64,000 bases of DNA from Bryoerythrophyllum caledonicum (GCA_963971425.1 OZ020520.1:12213807-12277806), one strand, 5' to 3'; shown: positions 11,201 to 21,768, counted from the stretch's first letter. The notes: generated from the letters alone by a model not told the origin. A program made the numbers and translations.

Positions 11201-11845
11201 CAATCTAGTCCTCAACTGGTGATATGTAGGAGGAGTGTACTCAAACTTTGCCACAGATGTCGCCCTCACTGCATCGATGAACGCTTGATTTTGCGCCACA
11301 TTGAAAGGCACATTCGCTTGATAGAAAAAAGTTGCCCGCTTCTCATCAAGTTCCTTCCTCTTTGCAATGTTAAAAGCATCAAGCATCCGTTGTTGATGTA
11401 GTTGCCCAGATCTAGTGGAATTCGAGGCGGTAAGACCACCCGACACATGTTTGCGGTCGTTTCCTTCCGAGAAATTAGGCACTCCTTCCTGAGGCCCACT
11501 TGTTACCCCACCCGCCACATTATTTTGAGCGTCGGATTGGCTTGAAGTGTCAATAGTTGGTGCCCTCGATGGACCACCCGGGCCTGAATCTCCGCCATAC
11601 ATGTCCCCGCCCGTCATTCGTTGCGGAACAATGTTTCCACAATTGGCAAATCGACTTCGCACATAGGGAGGTAGGCTACGACAAATCGACCTCTCTGACT
11701 TAGCGCCGTATCCAAAGTGAGCGAACGCAGGCTCACGTTTGTAGCTAAAAGTGTAGTTACAGAAAACACAACTCACTTTGCCCCCGTTGTCACCAAAATT
11801 GTACCAAGGTTCCCATTCTTTTGTTTGCTTCCTTTGACTTCCCAT
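8191..11845 (-). pseudogene. hAT transposase, broken copy of the inner element
   Basis: The start is the ATG at 11845 (MGSQRKQTKEWEPWYNFG). It has a BED-type zinc finger (CVFCNYTFSYKR, about residues 20-60), a DUF659/RNase H-like core (ICTDGWDD, QICTDNAPN, CMAHALDLML) and a C-terminal hAT dimerisation region (CSASSCERNWS near 9960-9990). An acidic, low-complexity tail of about 400 residues follows, which most hAT transposases lack. In-frame stops at 10631, 9929 and 8728 correspond to CAG or CGA codons in the outer copy, so they are C-to-T changes. A G-run near 9441 also shifts the frame. No functional transposase can come from this copy. Confidence 0.88.
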
Positions 11846-12100
11846 TGCATTCACGGCTTATGCCAAATAATGTGCAAGTCCGGTCTAAGCCAAAATCCGG
11901 AGCTAGTTATAGTATAGAATCACGTGAAAATGTGAGGTCTGAAAGCGCTGGTCCAATGCTTGAACCAATTTTTACATCACCTCAGCCGCACACAAGTGCC
12001 ACCTGCCACCCAAGTAGACTCGCAAGGAGCTCAAATTGAATTGAGGTCCAAGGGATAGAGGCCAAGGTGACAAGCGTGAGGACAATCGGCCCTCCCCGAA

Positions 12101-12109
12101 CCTTTTATA
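12101..12109 (-). promoter_or_regulatory. TATA box, inner transposase gene
   Basis: TATAAAAGG on the minus strand, about 256 bp upstream of the ATG at 11845 and just inside array C. The same box and spacing occur in the outer copy at 28119. Confidence 0.65.
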
Positions 12110-12144
12110 CACGAGCCAAGAACGGGTGGGACCTGAAGTGCCAA

Positions 12145-12423
12145 GGGCGTCCTGCCTTGCCCTGGTGGGACATCTCCGCCCTGCCCTGTTGTGAGGAGAC
12201 GTCCCCGCCCCTGCCGGGTGAGGGCAGGGACGTCTCCGCCCCTCCCGGGTAACGGCGGGGACGTCTCCACCCTCCCCAGGTAAGGGCGGGGACGTCTCCG
12301 CCCCTGCCCGGGTAAAGGCAGGGACGTCCCCGCCCCTGCACGGGTAAGGGCGGGGACGTCTCTGCCCCACCAGGGCAGGGCGGAGATGTCCCCGGCCTTA
12401 CTTGGGCACGGGCTGGGACGTCT
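12145..12423. repeat. GACGTC palindrome array C
   Basis: The longest array, with about eight units separated by CCCGGGTAAG-like spacers, directly upstream of the inner transposase TATA box. Confidence 0.88.
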
Positions 12424-12660
12424 TTCCAACCCAGGAGAAGGAGGCCTTTGGGGCATTTTGGGTGCTTAGGCACTCCTCCTCTCCATGAGGACGGTGGAGG
12501 TTTTAATATAGGGTACCTTATTTTTGGTTCCGACAAGATTACGACGCACTTAAAATTAGATGCAGGTTATGTCTACGAAGGAAGGCTTTCAGGAAAGTAC
12601 TACTTTTGTCCTTTGACCGCATGCTCTCCAATAATGAACACCTTTATTAGCTCCCTAATA

Positions 12661-13250
12661 AACCAAGTAGTGGATAGCATGGGAGCTATGCAAGTCCCCA
12701 TCCATAACGGGTAGTGTAAGCCTCTAGTAGAATGTAATGTGCAAGTTCTCTAAATATATAATTTAAACACAATTGCCCCACAAAAGATTAGGAATGTACC
12801 ACATACCATGAAAGCAAAAAAATAAACCAAGTAGTGGATAGCATGGGAGCTATGCAAGTCCCCATCCATAACGGGTAGTGTAAGCCTCTAGTAGAATGTA
12901 ATGTGCAAGTTCTCTAAATATATAATTTAAACACAATTGCCCCACAAAAGATTAGGAATGTACCACATACCATGAAAGCAAAAAAATAAACCAAGTAGTG
13001 GATAGCATGGGAGCTATGCAAGTCCCCATCCATAACGGGTAGTGTAAGCCTCTAGTAGAATGTAATGTGCAAGTTCTCTAAATATATAATTTAAACACAA
13101 TTGCCCCACAAAAGATTAGGAATGTACCACATACCATGAAAGCAAAAAAATAAACCAAGTAGTGGATAGCATGGGAGCTATGCAAGTTCCCATCCATAAC
13201 GGGTAGTGTAAGCCTCTAGTAGAATGTAATGTGCAAGTTCTCTAAATAAA
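12661..13250. repeat. 164-bp tandem repeat, inner hAT (about 3.6 copies)
   Basis: The start of the unit (AACCAAGTAGTGGATAGC) recurs at 12661, 12825, 12989 and 13153, exactly 164 bp apart. Units are almost identical, so expansion was recent. It lies downstream of the short paralogue. The outer copy has one unit fewer (25243-25665). Confidence 0.95.
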
Positions 13251-13357
13251 TTGTACCATTACAAACAAAAAGGATATTTAAAACCATATAATGTTTAGAG
13301 CAAAAGTATTGTTCACAAAATTGATTTGCTACGTCCTAAACCTTTAAATACTCCTAC

Positions 13358-14013
13358 TCAATAGTAACGTTGGTGAAGGGCTCGTTTGGTCCTCCTCAGC
13401 CTACCACGTGCTTGTGCCTTTTCGCTCGCGACTTGGACGTGGGTTCCGTCGGAGTCATCATCTGAACTTGACGTGTTAGTATCATAGCTAGGTGTGTCGT
13501 CCATCACAGTCATGAACTTGCCCAATCCACCTTCCGGATACTTGCGCCATCCCATTGGAATTATTCCATTTTCAGGGCGAGGAATTTTTACCTTCCCCGG
13601 CATCGACTTCAAAGTGGACCAATCCACTATCTTGCCCAACTTCACCTCCGCATGAACACCCCGTGCAATGAAGAGATTTACTTCGTTGCGTTTGACAAAT
13701 GGGACGTCATACAACACCTAGTAAACTTCGATGCATCGGTTTTTAAACGCCTCGTCGATGCAATGTTTCAAGTTTGCCTTGTGGAAGCGCCGGTGATAGT
13801 TGTGTCGCGCCTCTGGGAAAGCCTTGTCGAAGTGGCACCACTCGATGTAATTCGCGCAATCATCAAAACTCCATGGCTCCACTACGTCCTCCCAACCTCG
13901 AAAGCCAACTTCTCGGGATTTCGAAGAACGTGCAACCGCTTCCGATGGGCGTTCCCCGCTCTTGCACGGGTCTTGTCACGCTCCTCCTTGGCCAATTGTC
14001 CGGATGAAGACAT
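13358..14013 (-). pseudogene. Short RING-less paralogue, broken copy (inner hAT)
   Basis: Homologous to the open 218-residue gene at 24471-25127. The frame starts at ATG 14013 with the same MSSSGQLAKEERDK. Relative to the outer copy it has a one-base deletion near 13910 and a CAA/CAG-to-TAG stop near 13720, so only the last 119 codons stay open (GVHAEVKLGKIVDWSTLKSM onward). Confidence 0.85.
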
Positions 14014-14161
14014 GGTGTGCACGTGTGAATGCAAAATTCTGGCGTGGATGGATGAATGAGACCTCGTACAACGCCCACATCCAGCTCAATGAAGAGATAG
14101 TGGATAGGAGTATGCGAGGTGGGGACAAATGAGGTCCCCCTCCATTAAAACAGTAATCCGG

Positions 14162-14225
14162 TGGGGGCAGAGACGTCCCCGCCCCTGCCGGGTATGGGGC
14201 GGAGACGTCTCCGCCCCTGCCCGGG
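14162..14225. repeat. GACGTC palindrome array D
   Basis: Two palindromic units upstream of the inner short paralogue. Array D is separated from array E only by the solo LTR, and the two formed one array before that insertion. Confidence 0.85.
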
Positions 14226-15488
14226 TGTGAGAGCAAAATATTGCTCTCTTGTTTTGTTATTGTTCATTTGTTACTTTTATGAATGTAATGTTAACAAGCA
14301 ATGTCATCTTGAGGTAATTTGACGAAATTTAAGTTAATTAAGTCGTGAATGCAATATGCATGTTAGAGGATAGTTGTTGCAAGGCCTTGGGTAGGATGTT
14401 TGGCACTAATTTAAGCTTTAGGTTTGATTTAGTGGAGAAGGACTAGAGGAGGGAAGATCCCCCCTAGTGAATCCTAAAATTAGGAATAGGGTTAGTTGCT
14501 TAATTTAGAGGTGAGTGTTTTACCGTGGGCCTTGCGCAATTAGCTTGTAATGTTCATGGTTGTGTTTATGGCTTGATTGTCTTGGTTTTGTTCATTTAAC
14601 TTCGTGGTGGTGTTTGTGAGTTACATTCATTCGTGGAGGTTTGCCAAGAATGGAGCTCCATGGAGGTTGGGAGCAACATTCATCCGTGGAGGCCTTAGGG
14701 TTAGGGCCTTAGGGTTAGGGTGAGCCGCCTCTTTGGCGGCTCCTTCTTTTGTACTTAAGAGCTTGTTTTCAAGCTATTCTCAAGCCCTCAAGTTCTCAAT
14801 CAATCCCTCTTTTTGTATCTTGATTCATCTTGTGTCTCTCCCTCTTTCTTTTGTTATGCTTAGTTGTTGAGAGAAGGAAGGCCATGGGCCTCCTTCTCTC
14901 TAATATTGATCCCCTCTTCCATTGTGTTTGTACTTGCATTGTACTCAAGTATAGTGTGGTGTTTTTGCTCATTTCCATGGAGTGTCTCTCAGTCAATTGC
15001 TCATCAGTCCTTCAATTGTTGTCCAAACAGATCAAGATTTAAGATGGTAGTAGATCTCTTCAGTAGCTTTCCGTTGGTATATGGCGCGTCCAATTCGGAG
15101 TTATAGGGAGTGAGATACACCCCTCCAAAGTTACGGGTGTAGTAAGGGCTTTCCCCGCTGGCAGTAGAAAAGTAGGCCCTAGTCTTTTAGCAATCAGTCC
15201 TAGGGTTTTGGTCCTATGCTTCTAAGATTTTAGGGGTGGATGCACAATTGGCTTAGCTTTCCAAAAAGCTATGGCACGCCCCAATCGGAGCTAGGACAAA
15301 GAAATGGCAAGCAAAAAGCTAGAGGTCACTTCCAAGGTGATCCGGCGGAGCAGTTTCCTACTCAACCCCTTCTTGTTTTTCATCCTCTTCTTGTCTCCTC
15401 TTCTTCCTTGATCCTCTCTTCTTGTGATTTCTTTCAATTAAACCCTTGTGACCAAAGACCACCTCCATGGTGGTTTTTTGGGCTCACA
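14226..15488 (+). mobile_element. Solo LTR (1,263 bp) inside the inner hAT
   Basis: The segment starts TGTGAG and ends CTCACA (TG...CA with a short inverted repeat). It is flanked by a perfect 5-bp duplication, CCGGG, at 14221-14225 and 15489-15493. No coding capacity is seen, so this is an LTR left after recombination. The family is unknown. Near 15050-15290 it holds AGCTTT...AAGCTATGGC motifs shared with repeats at 38990-39720. Confidence 0.88.
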
Positions 15489-15541
15489 CCGGGTATGGGG
15501 CGGAGACGTCTCCGCCCCACCAGGGCAGGGCGGGGACGTTT
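15489..15541. repeat. GACGTC palindrome array E
   Basis: The continuation of array D on the far side of the solo LTR, one full unit plus a partial one. Confidence 0.8.
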
Positions 15542-16734
15542 GCTTGTAAATTGGGGGGGGGTTTGTCCCCACAAAACTTTCCAAGGAGGCGTTTGAGGCC
15601 ACTCTTGCTTGGCCGAGGCACTCCTCATCTCCATGAGGCGGGTGCACAATTAAATATGGGGTGATTTATTTTTGGTTCCGACAAGATCCTAATGCACTTA
15701 AAATAACATGCAGATTATGTCTCTCCCTAGTTCTAGGGAGGAAGGCGAAATGGAATGTACAACTCTTGTACTTTGACGGCATGCTCTCTAATAAGGAACA
15801 CCTTTATTAGCTCCCTATTAGTTTTGGAGCAAACATAAGAGTGTAGAAAATTAGTTCCTTCCAAATTAAAAAAAAAATTCCTTATCTTTAGTGGAAAATA
15901 ACGCTTCAACTCAAGTCAAAGATTTTCACATATTGCCAAAAATATAACGGGCAAGGTACCAAATACAAAAACGTCTTACCACATAAAACTTAGAGATTTT
16001 AACTTTTTATACTTTTGATTTTTTCCACAACAATATGTGGTGTAGACCTTCATATTGACCATAAATATACATCAATCTAAAACATATCAAGTATCTAAAA
16101 ACTAAAACGTTACTTGCCCATTTTTTAGCTTCCACTACTAGCATAGTTGACTTGAATAAGGTACACCCTTTTTCTACCTCTATCATTTGGTGTATAAGGA
16201 ACTAACATCATCTTAAACTACCATTAGTAATGGATTTAGGCCTTATGTTGTGCAAAAATTTGATACCAAGCAGTGAATAGCATGGGAGCTATGCAAGCCT
16301 TTCAATCCGTGTGGTTAAAATTTATGAAATTTTGTGGGGACATTAACAAAGAAGTATTTATTGTGATCCTACGGTTAGATGTAGAAATAAAAAGGTTTTG
16401 TCTCCCTTATTAGGCATTATACTATAGCCGGGCAATTTTGAAGTGTTTTTGGTGCAAAAATGCCTTGGTCCTTTAGGGATTAAAAATGTTTGGAGGTTTA
16501 AAACTTGTTCTCACCATTTTTTTTAATACAAACGCACAAATCCTTATGAGGCTTAAGCACATCCATAATCACACAGATTAACACCACTATTATCAAGTAG
16601 AATGTAGACAGTACTATTCATATTTTTTTTTAGTATCCATAATGTAATACGAAAATGGGAAAATACATTAAACGCTAAAAGATGAAGCATTGTAAGAAAA
16701 TTGTCTCTTGACACCGCAAAAATAAAAAATACAC
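15542..16734. other. Non-coding 3' flank of the RING gene (inner)
   Basis: No gene. It is collinear with 23091-24278 of the outer copy. It contains GCATGGGAGCTATGCAAG, also the core of the 164-bp repeat, and a distal segment shared with the flank of the short paralogue (GAGCTAATAAAGGTGTTC in inverse, CTTGTCGGAACC). This shows that the two gene modules are duplicates. Confidence 0.65.
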
Positions 16735-19020
16735 CTAGTCAATATTCATCGGGCTATTAGTAGTGCCACTCGCCCCTGCCTCGTTGTCGTGTGCCCCTAC
16801 GTGCATAGGGAGGTCTTCATCTGAGCCCAATACAAGTCTACGAGACGCCGATCGTGTTCTCCTCGCTGGTCCATCTTCATCCAACACGGCCCTTAGTATT
16901 TGGGATTGCATGAGCTGGTCGAGCGCTTGCCGTGTCCCTGGACTGTGCACATCGAGCAAGAAGTCAATTCCGTCATTTCGGAAAATTTCTTTCCACTCTG
17001 ATTCCGATAATTGTCTTAGTTCTTGCGGGTCTGGTTGGTCAACGTCGTGAGAAATGCGATCCCCGTTGTCGTCTGTGATGCGAACTCCGTCAACGGCCCA
17101 CAACCATTGCGGTGGATGAGGTCCGAAACGAAATTGCTCCCCGTTCTCGTCCCAATGGCCATTAAAGCATTGGTAGAAGAAATTTCGTTTTCCTTGACCG
17201 TATTTGTCCTTTAACGGGATCAAATTCTTGCACACCCGAACAATCTGCTCCGGGTCCCTTTTCCAACCCCACTCGTTTGAGAGGTGCATCTTATCCAACG
17301 AGTGCATCTTCAGTTTCCAGCTCCACACCAAATCTTTTCCCCACATATGTGATTGATCATGAGCGTTCGTCACATTGAACTCCCAATGCGGGGGCATGTA
17401 TGGAACTAATCCAAAAAGTTCGTACAATCGCTCGTGAAAAGGGGCCTTGCACAATGAGCACCGCCGGCGTACGACCATCAAGCTAATCAAACAAAATGGA
17501 TGGTACAAGTGCTCAGAAGTGCCTAGATGCATCCCACCTTCTGGACCAAATGGGTTTAGACAAATTGAGCAAGTCGTAGCGTCGGATACGAAGCTCGAAG
17601 GTTGTGGCCACAATAACATGGGTTTGCCCCGATGATCGAGGGTAGATGAAACCTCATTTTTGAAATCCCATTTGTAACGGGACCAATCGATGGTTGTTTG
17701 CCCACCAGCGGTTTTCACCATCGCCATTTCATCCATCTTGAAAAGATCATCTACGAAGGCCCACGATGTCAAACCAAACACCCTCTCTTGGTTGTATACG
17801 GTATAGTTGTTGTCGATCTTTTGGAATTCCGCCACCAATTGTCGGGACCGATCGACCGTGAATACGCATGCCAACTTCCATTGATAGTAATGTTCTACCA
17901 ACACATCCAAGCGACTTTGTAGTCTTGAATTCTCCTCAAGCGCTTTAGCGAGCTCTTTGCCGCCGTCACCCTCCACAGCCTTTTCTTTGTTGACCATAGC
18001 TTTGTCTACGTTTGTAAGGGCCTCATCAAACGACAATGAATCGTCTTGGGTTGACACGTGTACAAGCACTTCTTCCTCCCGTCGTGGATTCCGATCTTCT
18101 GTGGTCATTGTACTAGTTTGAAGGGCAAGTCGGAGCTCCTCCATATCACGTCGTTGCTGGTCAATAACAATGTTTTTATCATTGACATCAACTCTCAACT
18201 TGCAAACCTCATTGCGTAATGACAATAGTTCTGTTGTCTTCCCTTCCAATTGGTTCAGCAAGGTTTGGATAGTGTTGGCAAAAATAGCACCAGTAGTGGC
18301 TTCTAACGTTCGATCAACAACCGCGGGGGATTGTACCTGAGCCCCAACTTCATTAACGGTATTGTTAACGACTACGTTAACCGTTTGTTCCGCCCTCCTT
18401 CGTTTGGTGCGCGCTTGTGTCCTTTGGCTCCTTGTGATTGGAACGTGGGATCCGTCAGAGTCTGTATCCGTGTTTGAAGGATCGGTCTCGTACGTGTCGA
18501 CCGGTTCAGTCTTCGCCATCAATTTGCCCAATCCGCCTTCTGGATACCTCCGTGTCCCCATTGGAATCAATCCATTCGCCGGAGAAGGAACTCTTATGCT
18601 ATCTCCCATGGCTTTCAAGGTGGACCAATCCACCCTCTTGCCCAACTTTACCTCCGCATGGACACCTCGCGCAAGGAAGAGATTTACTTCGTTGCGTTTG
18701 ATATAAAGGATGTCGTACAAGACCTGGTATACTTCAATGCACCGAATTTTGAACGCATCGTCGGTGCACTTCCATAAATTTGCCTTGTGAAAGCGTCGGT
18801 GATAATTGTGTCGCTCCTCCGGGAAAGCCTTGTCGATATGGCACCACTTGATGAAGTTTGCGCAATCCTCGAAACTCCATGGCTCCGGAACTTCATCCCA
18901 ACCTTTGAAAGCCAATTTAACAGGATTCCGAAGCACATGCGACCTCTTCCGCTGCTTGTTTCCCGATCGTAGTCGGCTCTTGTCTCGTTCTTCTATTTTC
19001 ATTTTTACCGGCGTGGCCAT
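16735..19020 (-). CDS. Coiled-coil RING-H2-like protein, hAT cargo (open, one zinc ligand changed)
   Basis: An open frame of 761 residues starting MATPVKMKIEERDKSR. Residues about 1-160 form a conserved domain of unknown function shared with the short paralogue (WSFEDCANFIKWCHIDKAF, GVHAEVKLGKRVDWSTLKA). Then come a basic RTKRRR stretch, a coiled coil (about 250-305) and a RING-H2-like finger: C484, C487, H504, H507, C510, C521, C524. The third ligand is serine (S502), where the outer copy has cysteine (GTCEH). RING-H2 fingers usually mark E3 ubiquitin ligases, so the family role would be ubiquitin transfer, but this copy may be impaired. It diverges from the kinase-like gene across array F. 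The C-terminal 230 residues match nothing I recognise. Confidence 0.85.
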   Translation of the reverse strand: MATPVKMKIEERDKSRLRSGNKQRKRSHVLRNPVKLAFKGWDEVPEPWSFEDCANFIKWCHIDKAFPEERHNYHRRFHKANLWKCTDDAFKIRCIEVYQVLYDILYIKRNEVNLFLARGVHAEVKLGKRVDWSTLKAMGDSIRVPSPANGLIPMGTRRYPEGGLGKLMAKTEPVDTYETDPSNTDTDSDGSHVPITRSQRTQARTKRRRAEQTVNVVVNNTVNEVGAQVQSPAVVDRTLEATTGAIFANTIQTLLNQLEGKTTELLSLRNEVCKLRVDVNDKNIVIDQQRRDMEELRLALQTSTMTTEDRNPRREEEVLVHVSTQDDSLSFDEALTNVDKAMVNKEKAVEGDGGKELAKALEENSRLQSRLDVLVEHYYQWKLACVFTVDRSRQLVAEFQKIDNNYTVYNQERVFGLTSWAFVDDLFKMDEMAMVKTAGGQTTIDWSRYKWDFKNEVSSTLDHRGKPMLLWPQPSSFVSDATTCSICLNPFGPEGGMHLGTSEHLYHPFCLISLMVVRRRCSLCKAPFHERLYELFGLVPYMPPHWEFNVTNAHDQSHMWGKDLVWSWKLKMHSLDKMHLSNEWGWKRDPEQIVRVCKNLIPLKDKYGQGKRNFFYQCFNGHWDENGEQFRFGPHPPQWLWAVDGVRITDDNGDRISHDVDQPDPQELRQLSESEWKEIFRNDGIDFLLDVHSPGTRQALDQLMQSQILRAVLDEDGPARRTRSASRRLVLGSDEDLPMHVGAHDNEAGASGTTNSPMNID

Positions 19021-19152
19021 GGGTGGGGAAAATCTGAATAATATATGTGATGCGAATGGATGAAGTCCTCACACGACGCCCACAACCAACTCAATTAAGA
19101 GGTGGATGAAGAGGGAGTATGTGAGGCGGGGACAATTAGGGGTGTGCACGAT

Positions 19153-19160
19153 ATTATATA
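19153..19160 (-). promoter_or_regulatory. Putative TATA box of the RING gene (inner)
   Basis: TATATAAT on the minus strand, about 135 bp upstream of the ATG at 19020 and about 30 bp from the edge of array F. Confidence 0.45.
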
Positions 19161-19189
19161 GCCGATAGATGAAGCACTGGTCTAGGGTC

Positions 19190-19366
19190 CCCGGGCAGGG
19201 GCGGGGACGTCTCCGCGGCATGGGCGGGGACGTCTCCGCCCCTGCCCGTATGGGGCGGGGACGTCTCCACCCCTTACCGGGCAGGGGCGGAGATGTCTCC
19301 GCCCCCTACTAGGCAGGGGCGGAGACGTCCCCGCCCTGCCCAGGTGGGGCGGGGACGTCTTCGCAA
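19190..19366. repeat. GACGTC palindrome array F, bidirectional
   Basis: About five palindromic units between the two divergent cargo genes, with a TATA box on each outward side (19153 minus, 19382 plus). It looks like a shared upstream element. Confidence 0.85.
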
Positions 19367-19381
19367 AAGGACCCTACACCA

Positions 19382-19389
19382 TATAAATA
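19382..19389 (+). promoter_or_regulatory. TATA box of the kinase-like gene (inner)
   Basis: TATAAATA just downstream of array F and about 190 bp before the ATG at 19579. Confidence 0.6.
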
Positions 19390-19578
19390 GGGGACTTTTT
19401 GTCCTTATTCTCTACCAAGTCCACTCCCTAGGCCTCACGTGTCAGTTCGCTTTGCGGTCTGAAAGTGGGTTAGGTGGGTGATCGGGCTTGGCTCATTTAT
19501 TGTACCCAGACTCTTTGCGGTTTTTTTTAAAACCATCAACTTGGAATTTCGACCACGGTAGGGAGTTGACAATCACAT

Positions 19579-21159
19579 ATGGCGGGAGAAGGAAGTAGGT
19601 CGATGGAGAAGCGCCCAGTATTTATGGACTTGGATGATGTTGATGAGACGGTTCTTCCGTCCACCAACACGGAGTTGACTTCGGGATCATTGAATCCGTC
19701 GTCATTGAGTGGGAAGAGGCGGAAGAAGTCACCAAATCTGGATATGCCTCCGCACGAATACATGGTTGAATGTAGAGGGATTGCCGTCGAGTTTTACAAG
19801 CGTCAGACGACAGGGGCGTTGACGAGGAGCTATTTGACCCACAACAAAGAGGGATACCACAAGTTGACGGTTGACATGCGACACGAATTAATATCAAACC
19901 TTGATAAATCTGAGAAATTTAATAATTTCTCAGTTTATTGGTTGCATTCGGAGTGGTTGGACACACAAGTGACCGCACTGACCACCAATATCGTTGCGAA
20001 CTTGTGTTACGTCACAGGGAAGAAGGAGGATGAGAGCACCTGGAACCTCGAGGAGCGCACACTAGTGGCGAAGATGAGGATGATCCAGGGCTTCGTTCAA
20101 CAGTACTCTTCTTCCCGTAAGAAGAAACTAGCTCCTTGGAAAGCGACTATTGAGGAACAAATTTTGGCTCACTACGTTGGTGGAACTTTCAAGTGGCTTG
20201 AAAGTTGCGCTAAAGTGATTCCAATGCCAGGGCAGAGCGTGGTGGGTGGCTATGGGGCTGTACGGAAGGTGATGATAATCAAATTGGAAAACATTCCAAG
20301 TTGGATTTACTTCACCGGAAAGACTCTGACCAACACCAACGAGAGGGAGAAGCGCCGAAACATCATCAACGAGGCTGGAGGGTGTCCGGTAGTGCATCTA
20401 GGGATCATTAGACTTGCGTACATCTACCCGAAAACTATGGAAGGGTACACGCTCTGGTGGAATGGGGGATCTCTGGCTTCTTTTTTGTCGAAGTTTGACT
20501 CGAAAGTAGACGAAGCGTTGCCATTTGAACGGATTGAGATGCATCCGAATACCGGGTTGTCAATCCAAGAGCTTCGGTGGGTAAAAACTTACTGCCAAAA
20601 TCGAGTGAACCTCGCGCTATCATTGCTTGTCATTGTGGGAAAATGCCACGACGCAAATTATATACACAATGACATCTCTCCATCAAATGTTTTGCTACAC
20701 TTTGATGAGTGGAAACCCGATACGGTGTACATCGGAATTTGCGATTGGGGGCTTTCTAGTCGGGTTGTGGAGAATGAGCCATCAAGGTATGGTTATCAAT
20801 TCAAGGAGGAGCTTCAACAAGAGAGAGAGCGGCGACGGTTTGTGGCACCAGAACTGTTCTTTAATTTCGGGCCGCAAGACTCCACCAACTCGCTTGAAGT
20901 CATGCAACGGTCACACCTCTACTCCAAGGCAGCAGATGCATTTGCGGTGGGTTGGATTTGTGAGAAAATTTGGAAAGAAGATTGGGACACTTCGTATTTC
21001 ACCAGCAAAAACACGGAGCAATATGTAAACTTGAAGCTAAAACTTACAGCGCTGCAAAAACAACTGCTCGAAGAACGGTCTTCTATACCAGATGTTTTAG
21101 ACACATTAATGAAACCCCCCCACAACTGGACTATGCCTCTATGTTGTTACCGACAATAG
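19579..21159 (+). CDS. Protein-kinase-like protein, hAT cargo (intact)
   Basis: An open frame of 526 residues starting MAGEGSRSMEKRP. Residues 1-200 are an N-terminal region of unknown function. The rest carries kinase landmarks in order: a glycine-loop-like GGYGAV (223-228), a candidate lysine in YFTGKTL, a catalytic loop HNDISPSN (H363, D365, N370), CDWGLSS in place of DFG (D389) and an APE motif (423-425). The HND and DWG variants make it atypical (non-RD), yet the catalytic Asp, Asn and metal-binding Asp are all present. Activity is plausible but unproven. The outer copy is broken, which supports a gene that was once maintained. It lies at the end of the element and is transcribed toward the terminus. 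Confidence 0.85.
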   Translation: MAGEGSRSMEKRPVFMDLDDVDETVLPSTNTELTSGSLNPSSLSGKRRKKSPNLDMPPHEYMVECRGIAVEFYKRQTTGALTRSYLTHNKEGYHKLTVDMRHELISNLDKSEKFNNFSVYWLHSEWLDTQVTALTTNIVANLCYVTGKKEDESTWNLEERTLVAKMRMIQGFVQQYSSSRKKKLAPWKATIEEQILAHYVGGTFKWLESCAKVIPMPGQSVVGGYGAVRKVMIIKLENIPSWIYFTGKTLTNTNEREKRRNIINEAGGCPVVHLGIIRLAYIYPKTMEGYTLWWNGGSLASFLSKFDSKVDEALPFERIEMHPNTGLSIQELRWVKTYCQNRVNLALSLLVIVGKCHDANYIHNDISPSNVLLHFDEWKPDTVYIGICDWGLSSRVVENEPSRYGYQFKEELQQERERRRFVAPELFFNFGPQDSTNSLEVMQRSHLYSKAADAFAVGWICEKIWKEDWDTSYFTSKNTEQYVNLKLKLTALQKQLLEERSSIPDVLDTLMKPPHNWTMPLCCYRQ

Positions 21160-21572
21160 TTTTTTGTTAATTAGCTGCATTAGTTTCGCATGTGGTGGTT
21201 AAATAGGCAATACGGCATCTTCGTAGAAGAATATGTGTAATTGGCAATTGCCATACGTTATATTTTAATCAAAATTGGATACGTCCAAATCTTAAATTCT
21301 AAATCTGAGATTTGCATTTTTTCAAGCACAAATAACAATTGATACACTATTGATACACTAAATGTGCACAAGTGAAAGAAATAAATTTATTATTTCTACA
21401 AAAAATGATACATAGTGTAGTAAATGGCATTTAGTGTCCGGTTATGTCACTACACTAAGTGCCTCATTTGCAATTGGTGTATGGGTTCACATTTAGTGTA
21501 TACTACAGTCAACATAAATTTTAGTTTACCAACATATGGTCAATAGTTAAACACTATTAACTAACTCATGAA
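21160..21572. other. Non-coding 3' flank of the kinase-like gene (inner)
   Basis: AT-rich with repeated TGATACACTA motifs and collinear with 4510-4922 in inverse order. No gene. Confidence 0.6.
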
Positions 21573-21721
21573 AGGGCGGAGACATCCCCGCCCCTGCACT
21601 AGTAGAGGCGGAGACGTCCCCGCCCCTTTATGGGCAGGGGCGGGGACGTCCCCGCCCCACACGGGCAGGGGCGGAGACGTCCCCACCCGTGCCCATGTGG
21701 AGGCGGGGACGTCTCCGCCCG
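21573..21721. repeat. GACGTC palindrome array G
   Basis: About four units between the kinase-like gene and the right end of the inner element, the counterpart of array A. Confidence 0.85.
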
Positions 21722-21768
21722 ACCTCCCTCTTGCCTTTAGTCCCCGATCCTACTCAAACATGACCCTC

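Noticed and set aside
11972-12536. Overlapping proline/glycine/arginine-rich frames over array C (and similar ones over other arrays)
   Set aside because: They are translations of the GC palindrome in several frames and differ between copies.
12661-13250. CRISPR-like array
   Set aside because: The 164-bp units are directly adjacent with no unique spacers and lie in plant transposon DNA. This is an ordinary tandem repeat.
18362-18706. Antisense frames opposite the RING gene, and similar ones opposite the kinase and transposase genes
   Set aside because: They mirror strongly supported genes and have no independent signals.
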